NCBI GenBank assembly: GCA_016719485.1
Contig: JADJZB010000029.1
Location: forward strand, 1 to 64,000
Source: Holophagales bacterium
GTDB taxonomy: Bacteria > Acidobacteriota > Thermoanaerobaculia > UBA5066
Reading direction: 5' to 3'
Length of the DNA: 64,000 nucleotides
Part shown: one piece after another, positions 16,480-24,946 of the stretch
Layout of the letters: each line of letters starts with the position of its first letter
Numbering within the stretch: position 1 is the first letter of the stretch
Notes under the pieces: generated by a model
What the model was told of the DNA's origin: nothing
Seen by the model: the letters and a program-made list of their open reading frames with translations, nothing else
The model's database searches: none
Program-made: the position numbers and the translations under genes

Positions 16480-18972
16480 CTATTCGAAGTAGCCCGACAC
16501 GTCGAGAACGACGTCGACCTGCCCGGTCGAGGCGTTCGTCGCCTTGAGCGTCCCGCTCCCGTCCGCCGCCAGGAGCATCACGGCTCCGACCGCCCGCGTC
16601 CGCCCCACCGCGAAGGCCACCGTGGAAGTCGCCGGGGACGCCAGAAGGTGTCCGGGGAAGAGGCTCAGTGTGCCCGGCGCCGCGGGCGAGACGGCCGTGA
16701 CGTTCACGACGAGCGCGTACGCCGATGCCGGGACACCGCACTCTCCGGCGACAGTGAAGGCGCGTGTCTCCGCGGGCGCCAGCGGCCCCCCCGACGTCCG
16801 GGTATCGACCGCGCGGCACGGCGCGAGCACGTGGAGCTCCGAGCCCACGACGCCGAACGTGGCCGACCGCGAGAGGTCGGCCGCTGGCGTGGTGACTGTA
16901 TGCGTCTGAGCCTCTCCGTCCGACCACGACGAGAAGACGAGCCTCCGACCGTCGGGGAGGACCTGGTCGGGCGCGCCGAGCGTGAGACCCCACCCTTCCC
17001 ACGACACGAACGTGGCCGGCGCCGTCACCCCCTCGCCGTTCACCGTCAGCCGCGCGCCCCCGGGGACGCTCCCGAGCGTGACATTCCACTTCCGTGGCTG
17101 GAGATCGAGCCGCACGTCCGGTGAGAAGAGGCCGCTGGCGTCTTCGGCCTGCAGGTGGACCTCGAGGAAGCTGTTCGCCGCCGCCGCCAGGTCTTCCGGG
17201 CCCGGTGCGGCGAACGAGATTCCCGCCCCCGTCCCCGACAGGAAAGGGTGCGTGTGGACGTCGTGATGGAGAAGGACCGTCCAGTGGAGGCGCTCCGGCG
17301 GAACCGCCCCTTCATCGGGGTCCGTCCCCGACCCGGTGATGGTCACGGCCTGTCCCACTCCGAAGCTGGCGCCTCCCGGCGGCGCGTCGATCGACGCCGT
17401 TGGGGGCCTGTTCCCGACGCTGATCGTCACGGAGGCCGGCGCAGAGAACGCGAGAGCCTGGTCGCGCACCCGGAGCGAAGCGAGGAACGCGCCGCTTGCG
17501 GGGTAGGTCTTCGACGTCGAAGGGGCAGCAGTCTGCACGACGGGGCTCCCGTCTCCGAAGTCCCAGAAGTACGCCAGCGTGTCGCCCGCGTTCGGGTCGG
17601 AGCTGCCGGCGCCCGAGAAGGTCACCTCGAGCGGGGGGTCTCCCGCGGTCGGATTGGCACCGATGACGGCCGACGGCGGCTGGTTTGATCCGGCGTGGGC
17701 GTATCTCAGCCGGCGGACCTGGCCGCCGGAGGCGTACGTCGTGTAGTAGAGCGCCTGCGTCTCTCCGTGCGGCCCGAAGAGGAGCGTCGTCGCGCTCGAG
17801 CCTCCGAGGCCCGAGACGAACGTCGTCGCGCTGGCAGGCGGCGCCCCGGAGGCCGGGATCCGGAAGATCGCGCCGCAGACGTAGTCGGCCAGGAGGTACG
17901 ACCCGTCGTACTCCGCCGGCCAGACGCCGTTCGGGACGAATGCGCCCCCCGTGATCGAGTTGCATCCCGAGATCGACGTTCCCGGCACGACGGACGGGCC
18001 GTGGGAGTATTCGAAGAACGGGTCCGAGATTCCGGCGGGCGTCGGGCTGCACTTGCCCGTGGTGCTGTTGACGCGCGTTCCCTCTCGGCAGTTCCAGCCG
18101 TAGTCGGCGCCTGCGGTCAGCGCGTCCACCTCCTCCCTCACCCCCTGTCCGATGTCGTTGACGAAGATGCGCGTGCCCGCGGTGTTCGGGTCGGTCGCGA
18201 AGCGGAAGGGGTTCCGGAAGCCCCAGGCGAAGGTCTCCTGGCAGCGGTTGCCCGGGGTGGTCTCCCCGGTTGCGTTGCAACGTGCGGTGCCGGCGCCCTG
18301 GAACGGGTTCGAGGCGGGGATGCCTCCATCGCGCGTGATCCGGAGGATCTTCCCGAGGAGGTGAAACTGGTCGCGCGCAGCGTCGTTGGCGCCGGCACTT
18401 CCGCTGTCTCCGGCATAGTCGGTTCCGCCGTCTCCCGTCGAGACGTAGAGAAACCCGTCGCGGCCGAATCGGAGGTCTCCCCCGTTGTGATTGCCACCGA
18501 ACGACCGGATGCCGTCGACGAGGACGGTCTCCGTCCCGGGATCGATCACGTTCGAGTCGGGAAGCACGAAGCGAGAGACGCGATTGCGCGCTCCGGCCAC
18601 TCCGGTCGCGCAGGAGCCTGTTACGTTCCGCGTGTAGAACAGGTAGACGTAGCGGTTCGCGCCGAACGCCGGATCGACCGCCACGCCGAGGAGGCCCCGC
18701 TCGAAGTTCGTGCAGATCTGCGACGAGGGAAGCGTCAACGCAGGGGTCGGGAGCAGCGCTCCGGCCGCGGAGACGACGCGGAGGCTCCCGCTCTGGCGTG
18801 TGACGAGGAGGCGCCCGTCGGGTGTGAAGGCCATCGCCGTCGGTCCTCCGACCGTGGCGACGAGCTCGTCGACGAAACCGGCGGGAACGACGGGCTGGGC
18901 ATCGGCTGCGCTCACGGCGGCGAAGAGAAGCAGTGCGCTGAAGCGGGTGCGGAGCGCGCGGCGAAGGTCCAT
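16480..18972 (-). CDS. Secreted PQQ-type sugar dehydrogenase with PKD and C-terminal repeat domain
   Basis: 830 residues. The start at 18972 (MDLRRALRTRF) gives a clean signal peptide cut near AADAQ; a longer in-frame start at 19038 would bury it. Residues 27-420 are a glucose/sorbosone dehydrogenase propeller: GNHNGGDLRFGRDGFLYVSTGDGG, ETFAWGFRNPFRF and ADYGWNCREG, the PQQ- and calcium-site blocks of soluble aldose dehydrogenases. Then a PKD domain (YFWDFGDGSP near 480), an Ig-like segment (ASIDAPPGGASF) and a C-terminal domain with PCRAVDTRTSGGPL and VVLDVSGYFE, a recurring tail in secreted proteins of such bacteria. It should oxidise sugars or alcohols outside the inner membrane and pass electrons to a quinone or cytochrome. 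Alternative: a structural propeller without activity. Confidence 0.85.
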   Translation of the reverse strand: MDLRRALRTRFSALLLFAAVSAADAQPVVPAGFVDELVATVGGPTAMAFTPDGRLLVTRQSGSLRVVSAAGALLPTPALTLPSSQICTNFERGLLGVAVDPAFGANRYVYLFYTRNVTGSCATGVAGARNRVSRFVLPDSNVIDPGTETVLVDGIRSFGGNHNGGDLRFGRDGFLYVSTGDGGTDYAGDSGSAGANDAARDQFHLLGKILRITRDGGIPASNPFQGAGTARCNATGETTPGNRCQETFAWGFRNPFRFATDPNTAGTRIFVNDIGQGVREEVDALTAGADYGWNCREGTRVNSTTGKCSPTPAGISDPFFEYSHGPSVVPGTSISGCNSITGGAFVPNGVWPAEYDGSYLLADYVCGAIFRIPASGAPPASATTFVSGLGGSSATTLLFGPHGETQALYYTTYASGGQVRRLRYAHAGSNQPPSAVIGANPTAGDPPLEVTFSGAGSSDPNAGDTLAYFWDFGDGSPVVQTAAPSTSKTYPASGAFLASLRVRDQALAFSAPASVTISVGNRPPTASIDAPPGGASFGVGQAVTITGSGTDPDEGAVPPERLHWTVLLHHDVHTHPFLSGTGAGISFAAPGPEDLAAAANSFLEVHLQAEDASGLFSPDVRLDLQPRKWNVTLGSVPGGARLTVNGEGVTAPATFVSWEGWGLTLGAPDQVLPDGRRLVFSSWSDGEAQTHTVTTPAADLSRSATFGVVGSELHVLAPCRAVDTRTSGGPLAPAETRAFTVAGECGVPASAYALVVNVTAVSPAAPGTLSLFPGHLLASPATSTVAFAVGRTRAVGAVMLLAADGSGTLKATNASTGQVDVVLDVSGYFE

Positions 18973-19106
18973 CAGATCGTCCTCTCGGGCGGTTCCGTGG
19001 GCCGACGGTCCCCGCGTCTCGATGATACCGATTCGCATCGCGGCGGTCCTCGCCTGCGGGGCGGCGCGCGGGCAGGCGGTCGCCGGCCGCTAGACTCGCG
19101 TCACTC

Positions 19107-20240
19107 GTGTCCGCGAACGACCGGTCTCCCTGGCTCTTCTCCCGCCGCGCCGACGTCGTGCTCTTCGGCGGGCCGGCGCTGATCTCGGTCCTCCTCATCG
19201 CCATCGGCGCGCGGACGGGAAACCTCGACGGCGACCTGCCGGTCGCTCTCTGGCTTGCCGTCGTCGTCGGCATCGACGTCGCGCACGTCTGGTCGACGGG
19301 GTGGAGGGTCTACGCCGACCCGGAGGAGTTCCGGCGCCGCCCGGCGCTCTACCTCGCGATTCCGGCCGCCTCCTACGCTGCCGGAGTCCTCCTCTACACG
19401 GCGGGGCCGCTCGCCTTCTGGCGCGTTCTCGCCTACCTCGCAACGTTCCACTTCGTGCGGCAGCAGTACGGCTGGGTCGCCCTCTACAGGCGGAAGAGCG
19501 GCGAGAACGACGAGCCCGGGGCCGCGTGGGAGAGGCGGCTCGACGCGCTGACGATCTATGGCGCAACCCTCGCGCCGCTGGCGTGGTGGCACGCGACGCT
19601 GCCGAAGCGTTTTCACTGGCTCCTCGCGGGGGACTACGTTGCCGGCCTGCCGGCGTGGTCCGGCCCCGCGGCGGTCGCGGCGTTCGCCGTCGTTCTCGTC
19701 TCGTGGCTCGCGAAGGAGAGCCGGCGTCTCGCCACGGGTCGGCCCGTGTCGTGGGGGAAGGTCCTCGTCGTCGTGACGACGGCGGTCGTCTGGCACCTCG
19801 GGATCGTGGTCTGGGACAGCGATTACGCCTTCGCGGTGACGAACGTTCTCGTCCACGGCGTCCCGTACCTCGGCCTCGTCTTCCTCGCACAGCGCCGGGC
19901 CGCGGAATCGCGAGCGTCTGCCGGGAGGCCCCCGGTCCTCGCCGACCTCGGGTCCCGCCACGCGGCTCTCTTCCTCGCGCCTCTGGTCTTCCTGGCCTTC
20001 CTCGAGGAGTGGGGCTGGGACCGTCTCGTCTGGCACGAGAACGGCGCGGTCTTCCCCGGTGCCGCGTTCGACCCCGGTCCGGTCCTCCTCGCGCTCCTGG
20101 TGCCGCTCCTTGCCCTCCCCCAGGCAACGCACTATCTTCTGGACGCATGGATATGGAAGGTGAGGCCCGGGAACGCGACGGCTGCAGAGGCGATCGGCCT
20201 CGGGCTCGGCGAGCCGCCGCGCGACGCGGGCGCGGGATGA
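19107..20240 (+). CDS. Uncharacterised polytopic membrane protein upstream of speD
   Basis: 377 residues, starting at GTG or TTG-type codon at 19107, with about nine or ten hydrophobic helices. I do not recognise a named family. It is clearly a paralogue of the protein at 24947: both begin with a P/R-x-D-x-x-x-F-x-GG region, then carry a HxxxT/S motif in an early helix (DVAHVWSTGWRVY here), FHFVRQQYGWVALYRRKSGE, a mid-protein VHGVPYLG, and a final HYLLDAWIWKV. Conserved histidines placed near helix ends recall metal or heme ligands, but that is speculation. The stop at 20240 is four bases before the ATG of speD, so the two are probably one transcript. A role linked to polyamine or lipid metabolism is possible by context only. 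Confidence 0.75.
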   Translation: MSANDRSPWLFSRRADVVLFGGPALISVLLIAIGARTGNLDGDLPVALWLAVVVGIDVAHVWSTGWRVYADPEEFRRRPALYLAIPAASYAAGVLLYTAGPLAFWRVLAYLATFHFVRQQYGWVALYRRKSGENDEPGAAWERRLDALTIYGATLAPLAWWHATLPKRFHWLLAGDYVAGLPAWSGPAAVAAFAVVLVSWLAKESRRLATGRPVSWGKVLVVVTTAVVWHLGIVVWDSDYAFAVTNVLVHGVPYLGLVFLAQRRAAESRASAGRPPVLADLGSRHAALFLAPLVFLAFLEEWGWDRLVWHENGAVFPGAAFDPGPVLLALLVPLLALPQATHYLLDAWIWKVRPGNATAAEAIGLGLGEPPRDAGAG

Positions 20241-20244
20241 CGCC

Positions 20245-20595
20245 ATGAGCCCGCTCGGGACCCACCTCCTCCTCGACCTCGCGGGGGCCCCTTTCGAAAC
20301 GCTCGACGACCCCGCCGTCGTCGAGGCCGCGCTCGTCGAGACCGTGGCCGCGATGGGGGCTCACGTACTCGGTGTCCACCTCCACCGCCTCGAGCCCCAG
20401 GGCATCTCGGGCGTCGTCGTCATCTCCGAGTCGCACCTGACGATCCATACCTGGCCCGAGCGGGGGGAGGCCGCCGTGGACCTCTTCACGTGCGGCGACG
20501 CCGCTTCCGCGCGCGCGGCCGTCGAGGCGCTCATCGCCCGACTCGGCGCGACGGTCTCCAGCCTGCGGGAAATCTCGAGGGGTACCGCCGGCTGA
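20245..20595 (+). CDS. speD: S-adenosylmethionine decarboxylase proenzyme
   Basis: A 116-residue class 1B AdoMet decarboxylase, the usual length. It self-cleaves to give a pyruvoyl enzyme that makes decarboxylated AdoMet, the aminopropyl donor for spermidine synthesis. The processing site is VISESHLTIHTWPE (serine before His becomes pyruvoyl), followed by the conserved AAVDLFTCG cysteine region; the N-terminus GTHLLLDLAGAPFETLDD is typical. It follows the membrane protein gene by four bases. The expected partner enzyme in this window is the membrane-fused aminopropyltransferase at 11940, same strand, about 7 kb away. Confidence 0.93.
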   Translation: MSPLGTHLLLDLAGAPFETLDDPAVVEAALVETVAAMGAHVLGVHLHRLEPQGISGVVVISESHLTIHTWPERGEAAVDLFTCGDAASARAAVEALIARLGATVSSLREISRGTAG

Positions 20596-20613
20596 CCACG
20601 CCCCGGCTCGAGG

Positions 20614-20765
20614 TCAGAACGACGCGGCGACGAAGATCCGCGGCCCCGCGAACGTGTAGCTGGCCGAGAAGATCCTTCCGTCCCTTTCGTACTCCTTGAC
20701 CTTGATCGTATTGATGTCGGCGCCGAGGCCCGTACCGATGTTCTTCGCGACGTACCACTCACACT
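20614..20765 (-). pseudogene. C-terminal remnant of an outer-membrane beta-barrel protein
   Basis: About 50 codons with coding character, ending SASYTFAGPRIFVAASF and a stop. The alternating hydrophobic pattern and terminal phenylalanine are the signature of an outer-membrane barrel's last strand. The upstream part WYVAKNIGTGLGADI looks like the previous strand, but before it the frame gives no barrel sequence, so the rest of the gene is missing. It lies just after speD in the opposite strand. I infer a deletion remnant. Confidence 0.4.
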
Positions 20766-20783
20766 GAGGCCGCTCGAGAGCTG

Positions 20784-21026
20784 TCACCGGACGGCGCACC
20801 TGTCTGAACTGGCCGGCGAACGACCCGATTCGGCCTCCCATCGCTCGCGGAGGCGGGCGTGCTCCTCGATCGATCGGGACCTGTGAACTCCGGGCGGGAA
20901 GCGGTGCCCCGAGAGTGCGCGACCGAGGTTCACCGCCGCGATCACGCGGTCGTCGAGGGAACCGGCTGGCCCAGGAGGAGAGAACCTGTTCATCTCCTCG
21001 ATGGTTCGGAACCGGTAGACGGGCAT
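20784..21026 (-). CDS. Small hypothetical protein, possible partner of a nucleotidyltransferase
   Basis: An 80-residue soluble protein beginning MPVYRFRTIEEMNRF, with a second similar motif VHRSRSIEEHARLRERWEAE. The repeated YRFRTIEE / SRSIEEH pattern occurs in small proteins I remember as encoded next to nucleotidyltransferase-fold genes; no function is known to me. Its start overlaps the end of the nucleotidyltransferase remnant by 37 bases, as expected for a two-gene module. Because its partner is truncated, it may be non-functional too. Confidence 0.45.
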   Translation of the reverse strand: MPVYRFRTIEEMNRFSPPGPAGSLDDRVIAAVNLGRALSGHRFPPGVHRSRSIEEHARLRERWEAESGRSPASSDRCAVR

Positions 21027-21247
21027 CCGTCCCTCTCTCCGAATCCGAACCTGCGGCGCAGCTCCTCCGCGTCTCCGCGATCCTTGGGGCGGACCGTGTC
21101 CCGCTTCATCCGATGGAGCATGCGCGGCGTGACGACCGGTACCGGGGCCCCCTTGAAATCGGTCTCCATCGTCTCGAGGTCCTCGAACCGGAACGCCTCG
21201 CCAAGGCGCGTGAGGATGTCGATGTGAAACGGACTGTCCGGAGGGAC
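20990..21247 (-). pseudogene. C-terminal fragment of a nucleotidyltransferase-fold protein
   Basis: About 80 codons, without their own start, reading FHIDILTRLGEAFRFEDLE and then VPVVTPRMLHRMKRDTVRPKDRGDAEELR before a TGA at 20990-20992. The LHRMKRDTVRPKDRGDAEEL block is the C-terminal signature of nucleotidyltransferase-like proteins related to AbiEii-type toxins (R/K-M-K-x-D/A-x-x-R-x-K-D-x-x-D). The N-terminal half with the GS and DxD catalytic motifs is absent: an in-frame TAG lies at 21248-21250 and ktrA ends at 21267. I read it as a 5'-truncated relic of a toxin-antitoxin-like pair with the small gene that follows. Confidence 0.45.
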
Positions 21248-21266
21248 CTACGCCACCGCCACCGGG

Positions 21267-21971
21267 TCAGCCTTCCCGGTTTCGCCCGGCGAGCTTCTCG
21301 AGCGCCTTCTTCGACCCGAAGACGACGAGCGTGTCGCCCCGCTCGAGCGGCGTCGCGGGCGAGGGAATCCCGAGGATCCTCTCGACCATCCGGGTACCGA
21401 GGCCGAGGATCCGGGTCTCCGGGACGATCCGACGGATCGTCACGATCGTCACGCCGAAGTCGACCGGGAAGTCGATCTCCCCGACCTTCCTCCCGAGCAG
21501 CTCCTCCGGTACGCCCACCTCGCCGACGGCGAAGTCGGCCGAGAGGGCGAAGGAGTCGTAGAGCCCTTCGACCATGAGGCTCCCCGAGAGCCTCGCGACG
21601 GTCTCGGTGACCGGGAGGACGACCTCGTCGACGCCGAGCGCCTCGAGGATCTTCTCGTGACGGGCGGTCATCGCCCGGACGATGAGCCTCTTCGCGCCGA
21701 TCTGCTTCAGGACGGAGACGGTCAGGAGGGCGGTCTCGAAGTGGGAGCCGAAGCTGACGACGACGGCGTCCATCTCGGTGATCCGCTGCTCCGCCAGCGC
21801 CTTCGGGTCGGTGGCGTCGAGGCGGACCGTGTGGGTGACGAGGTCGCGGAGGTCGTCGACCGCCTCCTCTCTCTCGTCGATCGCGAGGACTTCCGCACCC
21901 CGACGCGTCAGCTCGACGGCGAGCTGGGACCCGAAGTTGCCGAGGCCGATGACGGCGAACTGTCGCGACAT
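21267..21971 (-). CDS. ktrA: Potassium uptake regulatory subunit (KtrA/TrkA family)
   Basis: A 234-residue cytoplasmic RCK protein. The N-terminal Rossmann domain has FAVIGLGNFGSQLA (nucleotide loop), the acidic end of strand 2 (IDEREE) and VVSFGSHFETALL; the C-terminal RCK_C domain spans about residues 140-228. In Ktr systems an octameric ring of this subunit gates the membrane subunit in response to ATP/ADP and c-di-AMP. It lies five bases downstream of the membrane subunit gene, and both are on the minus strand in one operon with ktrB first. Intact. Confidence 0.9.
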   Translation of the reverse strand: MSRQFAVIGLGNFGSQLAVELTRRGAEVLAIDEREEAVDDLRDLVTHTVRLDATDPKALAEQRITEMDAVVVSFGSHFETALLTVSVLKQIGAKRLIVRAMTARHEKILEALGVDEVVLPVTETVARLSGSLMVEGLYDSFALSADFAVGEVGVPEELLGRKVGEIDFPVDFGVTIVTIRRIVPETRILGLGTRMVERILGIPSPATPLERGDTLVVFGSKKALEKLAGRNREG

Positions 21972-21975
21972 GACC

Positions 21976-23778
21976 CTACGTTACCAGCACGTCCTCGCGG
22001 GCGTACTCGTGCCGCCCGTTCCGCCGGCGGGGGGTGACGGCCAGGACGCACCCGAGGAGCCCGACGCGCCCGGCGAGCATGAGGCCCGACAGGAGGAGCT
22101 TGGACGAGGTTCCGAGAGTGGGCGTGATGCCGGTCGACAGCCCGACCGTCGAAAGCGCCGAGACGGCCTCGAAGGCGAGGTCGAGAGGCGGCTTCTTCTC
22201 GAACGCGAGAAGGGCCAGGACGGCAATGGACAGGAGGAAGACCGAGACGATGACGGTGGAAAAGGCCCGCTGGATCGACGCGTCGCCGAGGCGGCGCCGG
22301 TAGAGCTCGACCCTCCCCTGTCCTCCCGCGATCGACATCACGGTCAGGAGCGCGATGGCCACGGTGGTCGTCTTCACGCCCCCCGCCGTCGAGGCGGGGG
22401 ACCCGCCGATCCACATGAGGAGGAGGAGGACGAAGAGGGCCGCCGGAGCCAGGCCGGCGATGTCGACGGTGTTGAAGCCGGCCGTTCTCGCCGAAACCGA
22501 GTGGAAGAGCGCGGACAGGAGCCGCTCGCCCCACGTCTCGCCGAGTGGCCCGCCGGCCGGGTCCAGGAGGAAGAGACCTGCCGTCCCGAGGACGAGGAGG
22601 AGACCCGTGACGGTGAGGACCATCTCGACGTGCAGGCCTGCCCGCCGGCGCCGCCGCGAGGCCAGCCCTCCGATCGCCGCCAGGACCGGGAAGCCGAGCC
22701 CTCCCGCCACGATGAGCACCATGATCGTCGACTGGACGACGACGTTCTCGGCGATCCCGGGCGCCGCGAGGTTCATGCCGTGGAGCGCGAAGCCGGCGTT
22801 GCAGAAGGCCGAAACGCTGTGGAAGACGGCCGAGAAGAGACGCCCCCCGTCGGGGGCCACGCTCTCCGGCAGGTGCCTGTAGAGGATGACGGCCCCCGCC
22901 GCCTCGAAGGCGAACGTCACGAGCGCGATCTGGGCGAGCGTCGCGCGGCCGCGGCCGAGGCTCTGCTCGCCCACCAGGGACTGGAGGCTGGCGTACTGCC
23001 GGAGCGTGCCTCCCGTGAAGGCGAACGCGAAGAACGTCGTGAGCGTCATGATCCCGAGACCGCCGGCCTGGATGAGGGCGAGGAGGATCGCGTGCCCGAA
23101 CGGCGTGAACGCGGTCCCCGTGTCGACCACCGTCAGCCCGGTCACCGAGGCGGCGCTCGCCGACGTGAAGAGGGCGTCCACCACGGTGAGCCCGCCGTCA
23201 CGGGTCGCTCGAGGGAGGAGGAGCAGGCCCGTTCCGGCGACGATCAGGAAGAGGAAGCTCGCGAGGATGACGAGATGGGGCTGAACGACCTGCCCGACGA
23301 GCCTCCGGCTGTCGCGCAGCGTGCCGAGGAGAAGCGAGACCACGACGAAGGCCTGAGTGGCGGCGAGCCAGGCGCCGGCGAAGTCGTCCGGGTTCAGGCC
23401 GAAGAGGACGATCGGTGACGCGACTCCGCCCCGGCGGCCCAGGAAGCCCAGGAGAACGACGACCCAGACGAGGACGTCGAGCCGGTGCGAACGGAGGAAG
23501 GCCTTGCGGTCGTCTCTCGTCAGCAGCCTCACGACGCCCAGCACGACGAACGTCCCCAGGACGAGCTCGAGGAGGAGCCGGACGAAGCCGACCAGCTCGG
23601 GCTCCAGAACGAATCCGTGCTCGAGGACGAGCGCGCCGACGGCGAAGAGGGCGAGGATCCGGAGCGCGATCGCGACGGCCCCGTCGAACGCCTTGCGCAG
23701 GCCCCGGTCGGCTTTCGGCCGCGCCAGGTCTCGAAGGTGCAGTTTCGTCAACGATCGAAAGAACCGCCCTTCGGCCAT
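21976..23778 (-). CDS. ktrB: Potassium uptake membrane subunit (KtrB/TrkH family) with N-terminal extension
   Basis: 600 residues from the ATG at 23778. The last 450 form the four membrane-pore-membrane repeats with their filter segments: SASAASVTGLTVVDTG, FHSVSAFCNAGFAL, FHSVSARTAGFNTV and FEAVSALSTVGLSTG, each with the central glycine needed for K+ conduction. The first 150 residues are extra compared with the usual KtrB of about 450 and add about four hydrophobic helices after a basic start. The open frame continues far upstream to 25053, but that part overlaps genes on the other strand and is not coding. It takes up K+ (Na+-coupled in known Ktr). The regulatory subunit gene follows by five bases. 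Confidence 0.88.
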   Translation of the reverse strand: MAEGRFFRSLTKLHLRDLARPKADRGLRKAFDGAVAIALRILALFAVGALVLEHGFVLEPELVGFVRLLLELVLGTFVVLGVVRLLTRDDRKAFLRSHRLDVLVWVVVLLGFLGRRGGVASPIVLFGLNPDDFAGAWLAATQAFVVVSLLLGTLRDSRRLVGQVVQPHLVILASFLFLIVAGTGLLLLPRATRDGGLTVVDALFTSASAASVTGLTVVDTGTAFTPFGHAILLALIQAGGLGIMTLTTFFAFAFTGGTLRQYASLQSLVGEQSLGRGRATLAQIALVTFAFEAAGAVILYRHLPESVAPDGGRLFSAVFHSVSAFCNAGFALHGMNLAAPGIAENVVVQSTIMVLIVAGGLGFPVLAAIGGLASRRRRRAGLHVEMVLTVTGLLLVLGTAGLFLLDPAGGPLGETWGERLLSALFHSVSARTAGFNTVDIAGLAPAALFVLLLLMWIGGSPASTAGGVKTTTVAIALLTVMSIAGGQGRVELYRRRLGDASIQRAFSTVIVSVFLLSIAVLALLAFEKKPPLDLAFEAVSALSTVGLSTGITPTLGTSSKLLLSGLMLAGRVGLLGCVLAVTPRRRNGRHEYAREDVLVT

Positions 23779-23826
23779 CGCGCCGAGTGTACGGTCGCTC
23801 GACTCTCGAACGTATAGTCCGAGCGC

Positions 23827-24900
23827 ATGCCGCACCCTCTCGGCACGGACAAGGTCGAGGTGCTGCCGGGCGGAGTCGTCCGGCTCCTCTGCCGGCGGCC
23901 GAAGTCGTGGACTCCGCGCAGGCCTGCCGAACGCGGGATGGCCTCCCACCCCGGGACCGCCGTGAGGTGGGAAGACGAGCTGTGGGAGGTCGTCGCGGCT
24001 GGGCAGCTCCCGGAGGGTGGAGCGCTTTACGACCTGGCGCCCTGGGACGAGCGGAACGCGATTCGGCTCCTCCTCCCCTACGACGAGACGAGCGAGACCG
24101 AGAGAGAGGCCGACGCGCGCGACCTCGCCCGTCGCCGCGCCGCGGGCTGGCTCGCGCTCCTCCTCGCGCCCGTCGCCGGCCTCCTCCCGGGACGGGTCCA
24201 GGAGCGGCTCGGGACCGAGCTCGGAATCCGAGCAACGGCGCTCACCCTCGCCTCGACCGTCCTTCCGATGGCCGTCGGAACCTACGCTCTCCTGATGACG
24301 CTGGCAGCCGGCTTCGGCGCCGGGATGCGGCTCGGCGGGCCGGCCTTCGCGCCCCTGTTTCCGCTCCTCGCCTACTTCCTGCCCGAATCGCTCCTGCGCC
24401 TCGGCGTCGCGCTGGCCCAGGACCGCCCCGTAGGCTCCCTCCTCGGCCTCCCGCTCTACCTCCTCGCCCGGTGGACGGGGCTCGTCGGTCCGCCGTCCAC
24501 GACACCCGCCGCGCAGCAGCCGGCCAGGGAGCGCCGCACCTCCGACCGGTACCTGATGCTCGAGCCCCTCCTCTCGTTGCTGCCGGAGGCGGACCAGCGG
24601 TGCCTTGCCCGGGAGCGTGGATTCGACGGCGTCACCTGGGGAAAGCGGACGGCCTGGCTCCTCCTCTTCTATCCGGGCCTGACGGCCCCGGCGCAGGCGG
24701 CCCGGATGGCGCTGACCGGCGGAGGGCTCGCCCGCGGGCTCCTCCTCCTCGCGACCCTGCTGCTGGCCGTCGAACAGGTACGGCGCCTCCTCGTCCTGCG
24801 CCGGGGAATCCCCGCGCCGAGCGTTCTGGGGCTCCTCGTCCGCCCCCTCGCCGCTCCGCTTCTGGCGGAACCGGCCCCGGGACGGCGGGCCCGGGCCTGA
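23827..24900 (+). CDS. Hypothetical membrane protein
   Basis: 357 residues, divergent from ktrB by 48 bases. The first 90 residues are soluble (VRWEDELWEVVAAGQLPEGGALYDLAPWDE), followed by an Arg/Glu-rich helix and about six hydrophobic segments between residues 110 and 330. No catalytic motif is recognisable. The opening domain looks like a small beta fold that could bind a ligand or partner at the membrane. Codon use matches neighbours. I do not know its family. Confidence 0.7.
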   Translation: MPHPLGTDKVEVLPGGVVRLLCRRPKSWTPRRPAERGMASHPGTAVRWEDELWEVVAAGQLPEGGALYDLAPWDERNAIRLLLPYDETSETEREADARDLARRRAAGWLALLLAPVAGLLPGRVQERLGTELGIRATALTLASTVLPMAVGTYALLMTLAAGFGAGMRLGGPAFAPLFPLLAYFLPESLLRLGVALAQDRPVGSLLGLPLYLLARWTGLVGPPSTTPAAQQPARERRTSDRYLMLEPLLSLLPEADQRCLARERGFDGVTWGKRTAWLLLFYPGLTAPAQAARMALTGGGLARGLLLLATLLLAVEQVRRLLVLRRGIPAPSVLGLLVRPLAAPLLAEPAPGRRARA

Positions 24901-24946
24901 TTTCAACGGGTCGCTGAGGCCCCTCGCTTCCGAAATCCCCGGGTTT

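Noticed and set aside
18300..18420. Short minus-strand and plus-strand frames inside the sugar dehydrogenase gene as separate genes
   Set aside because: The dehydrogenase frame is continuous with family motifs throughout.
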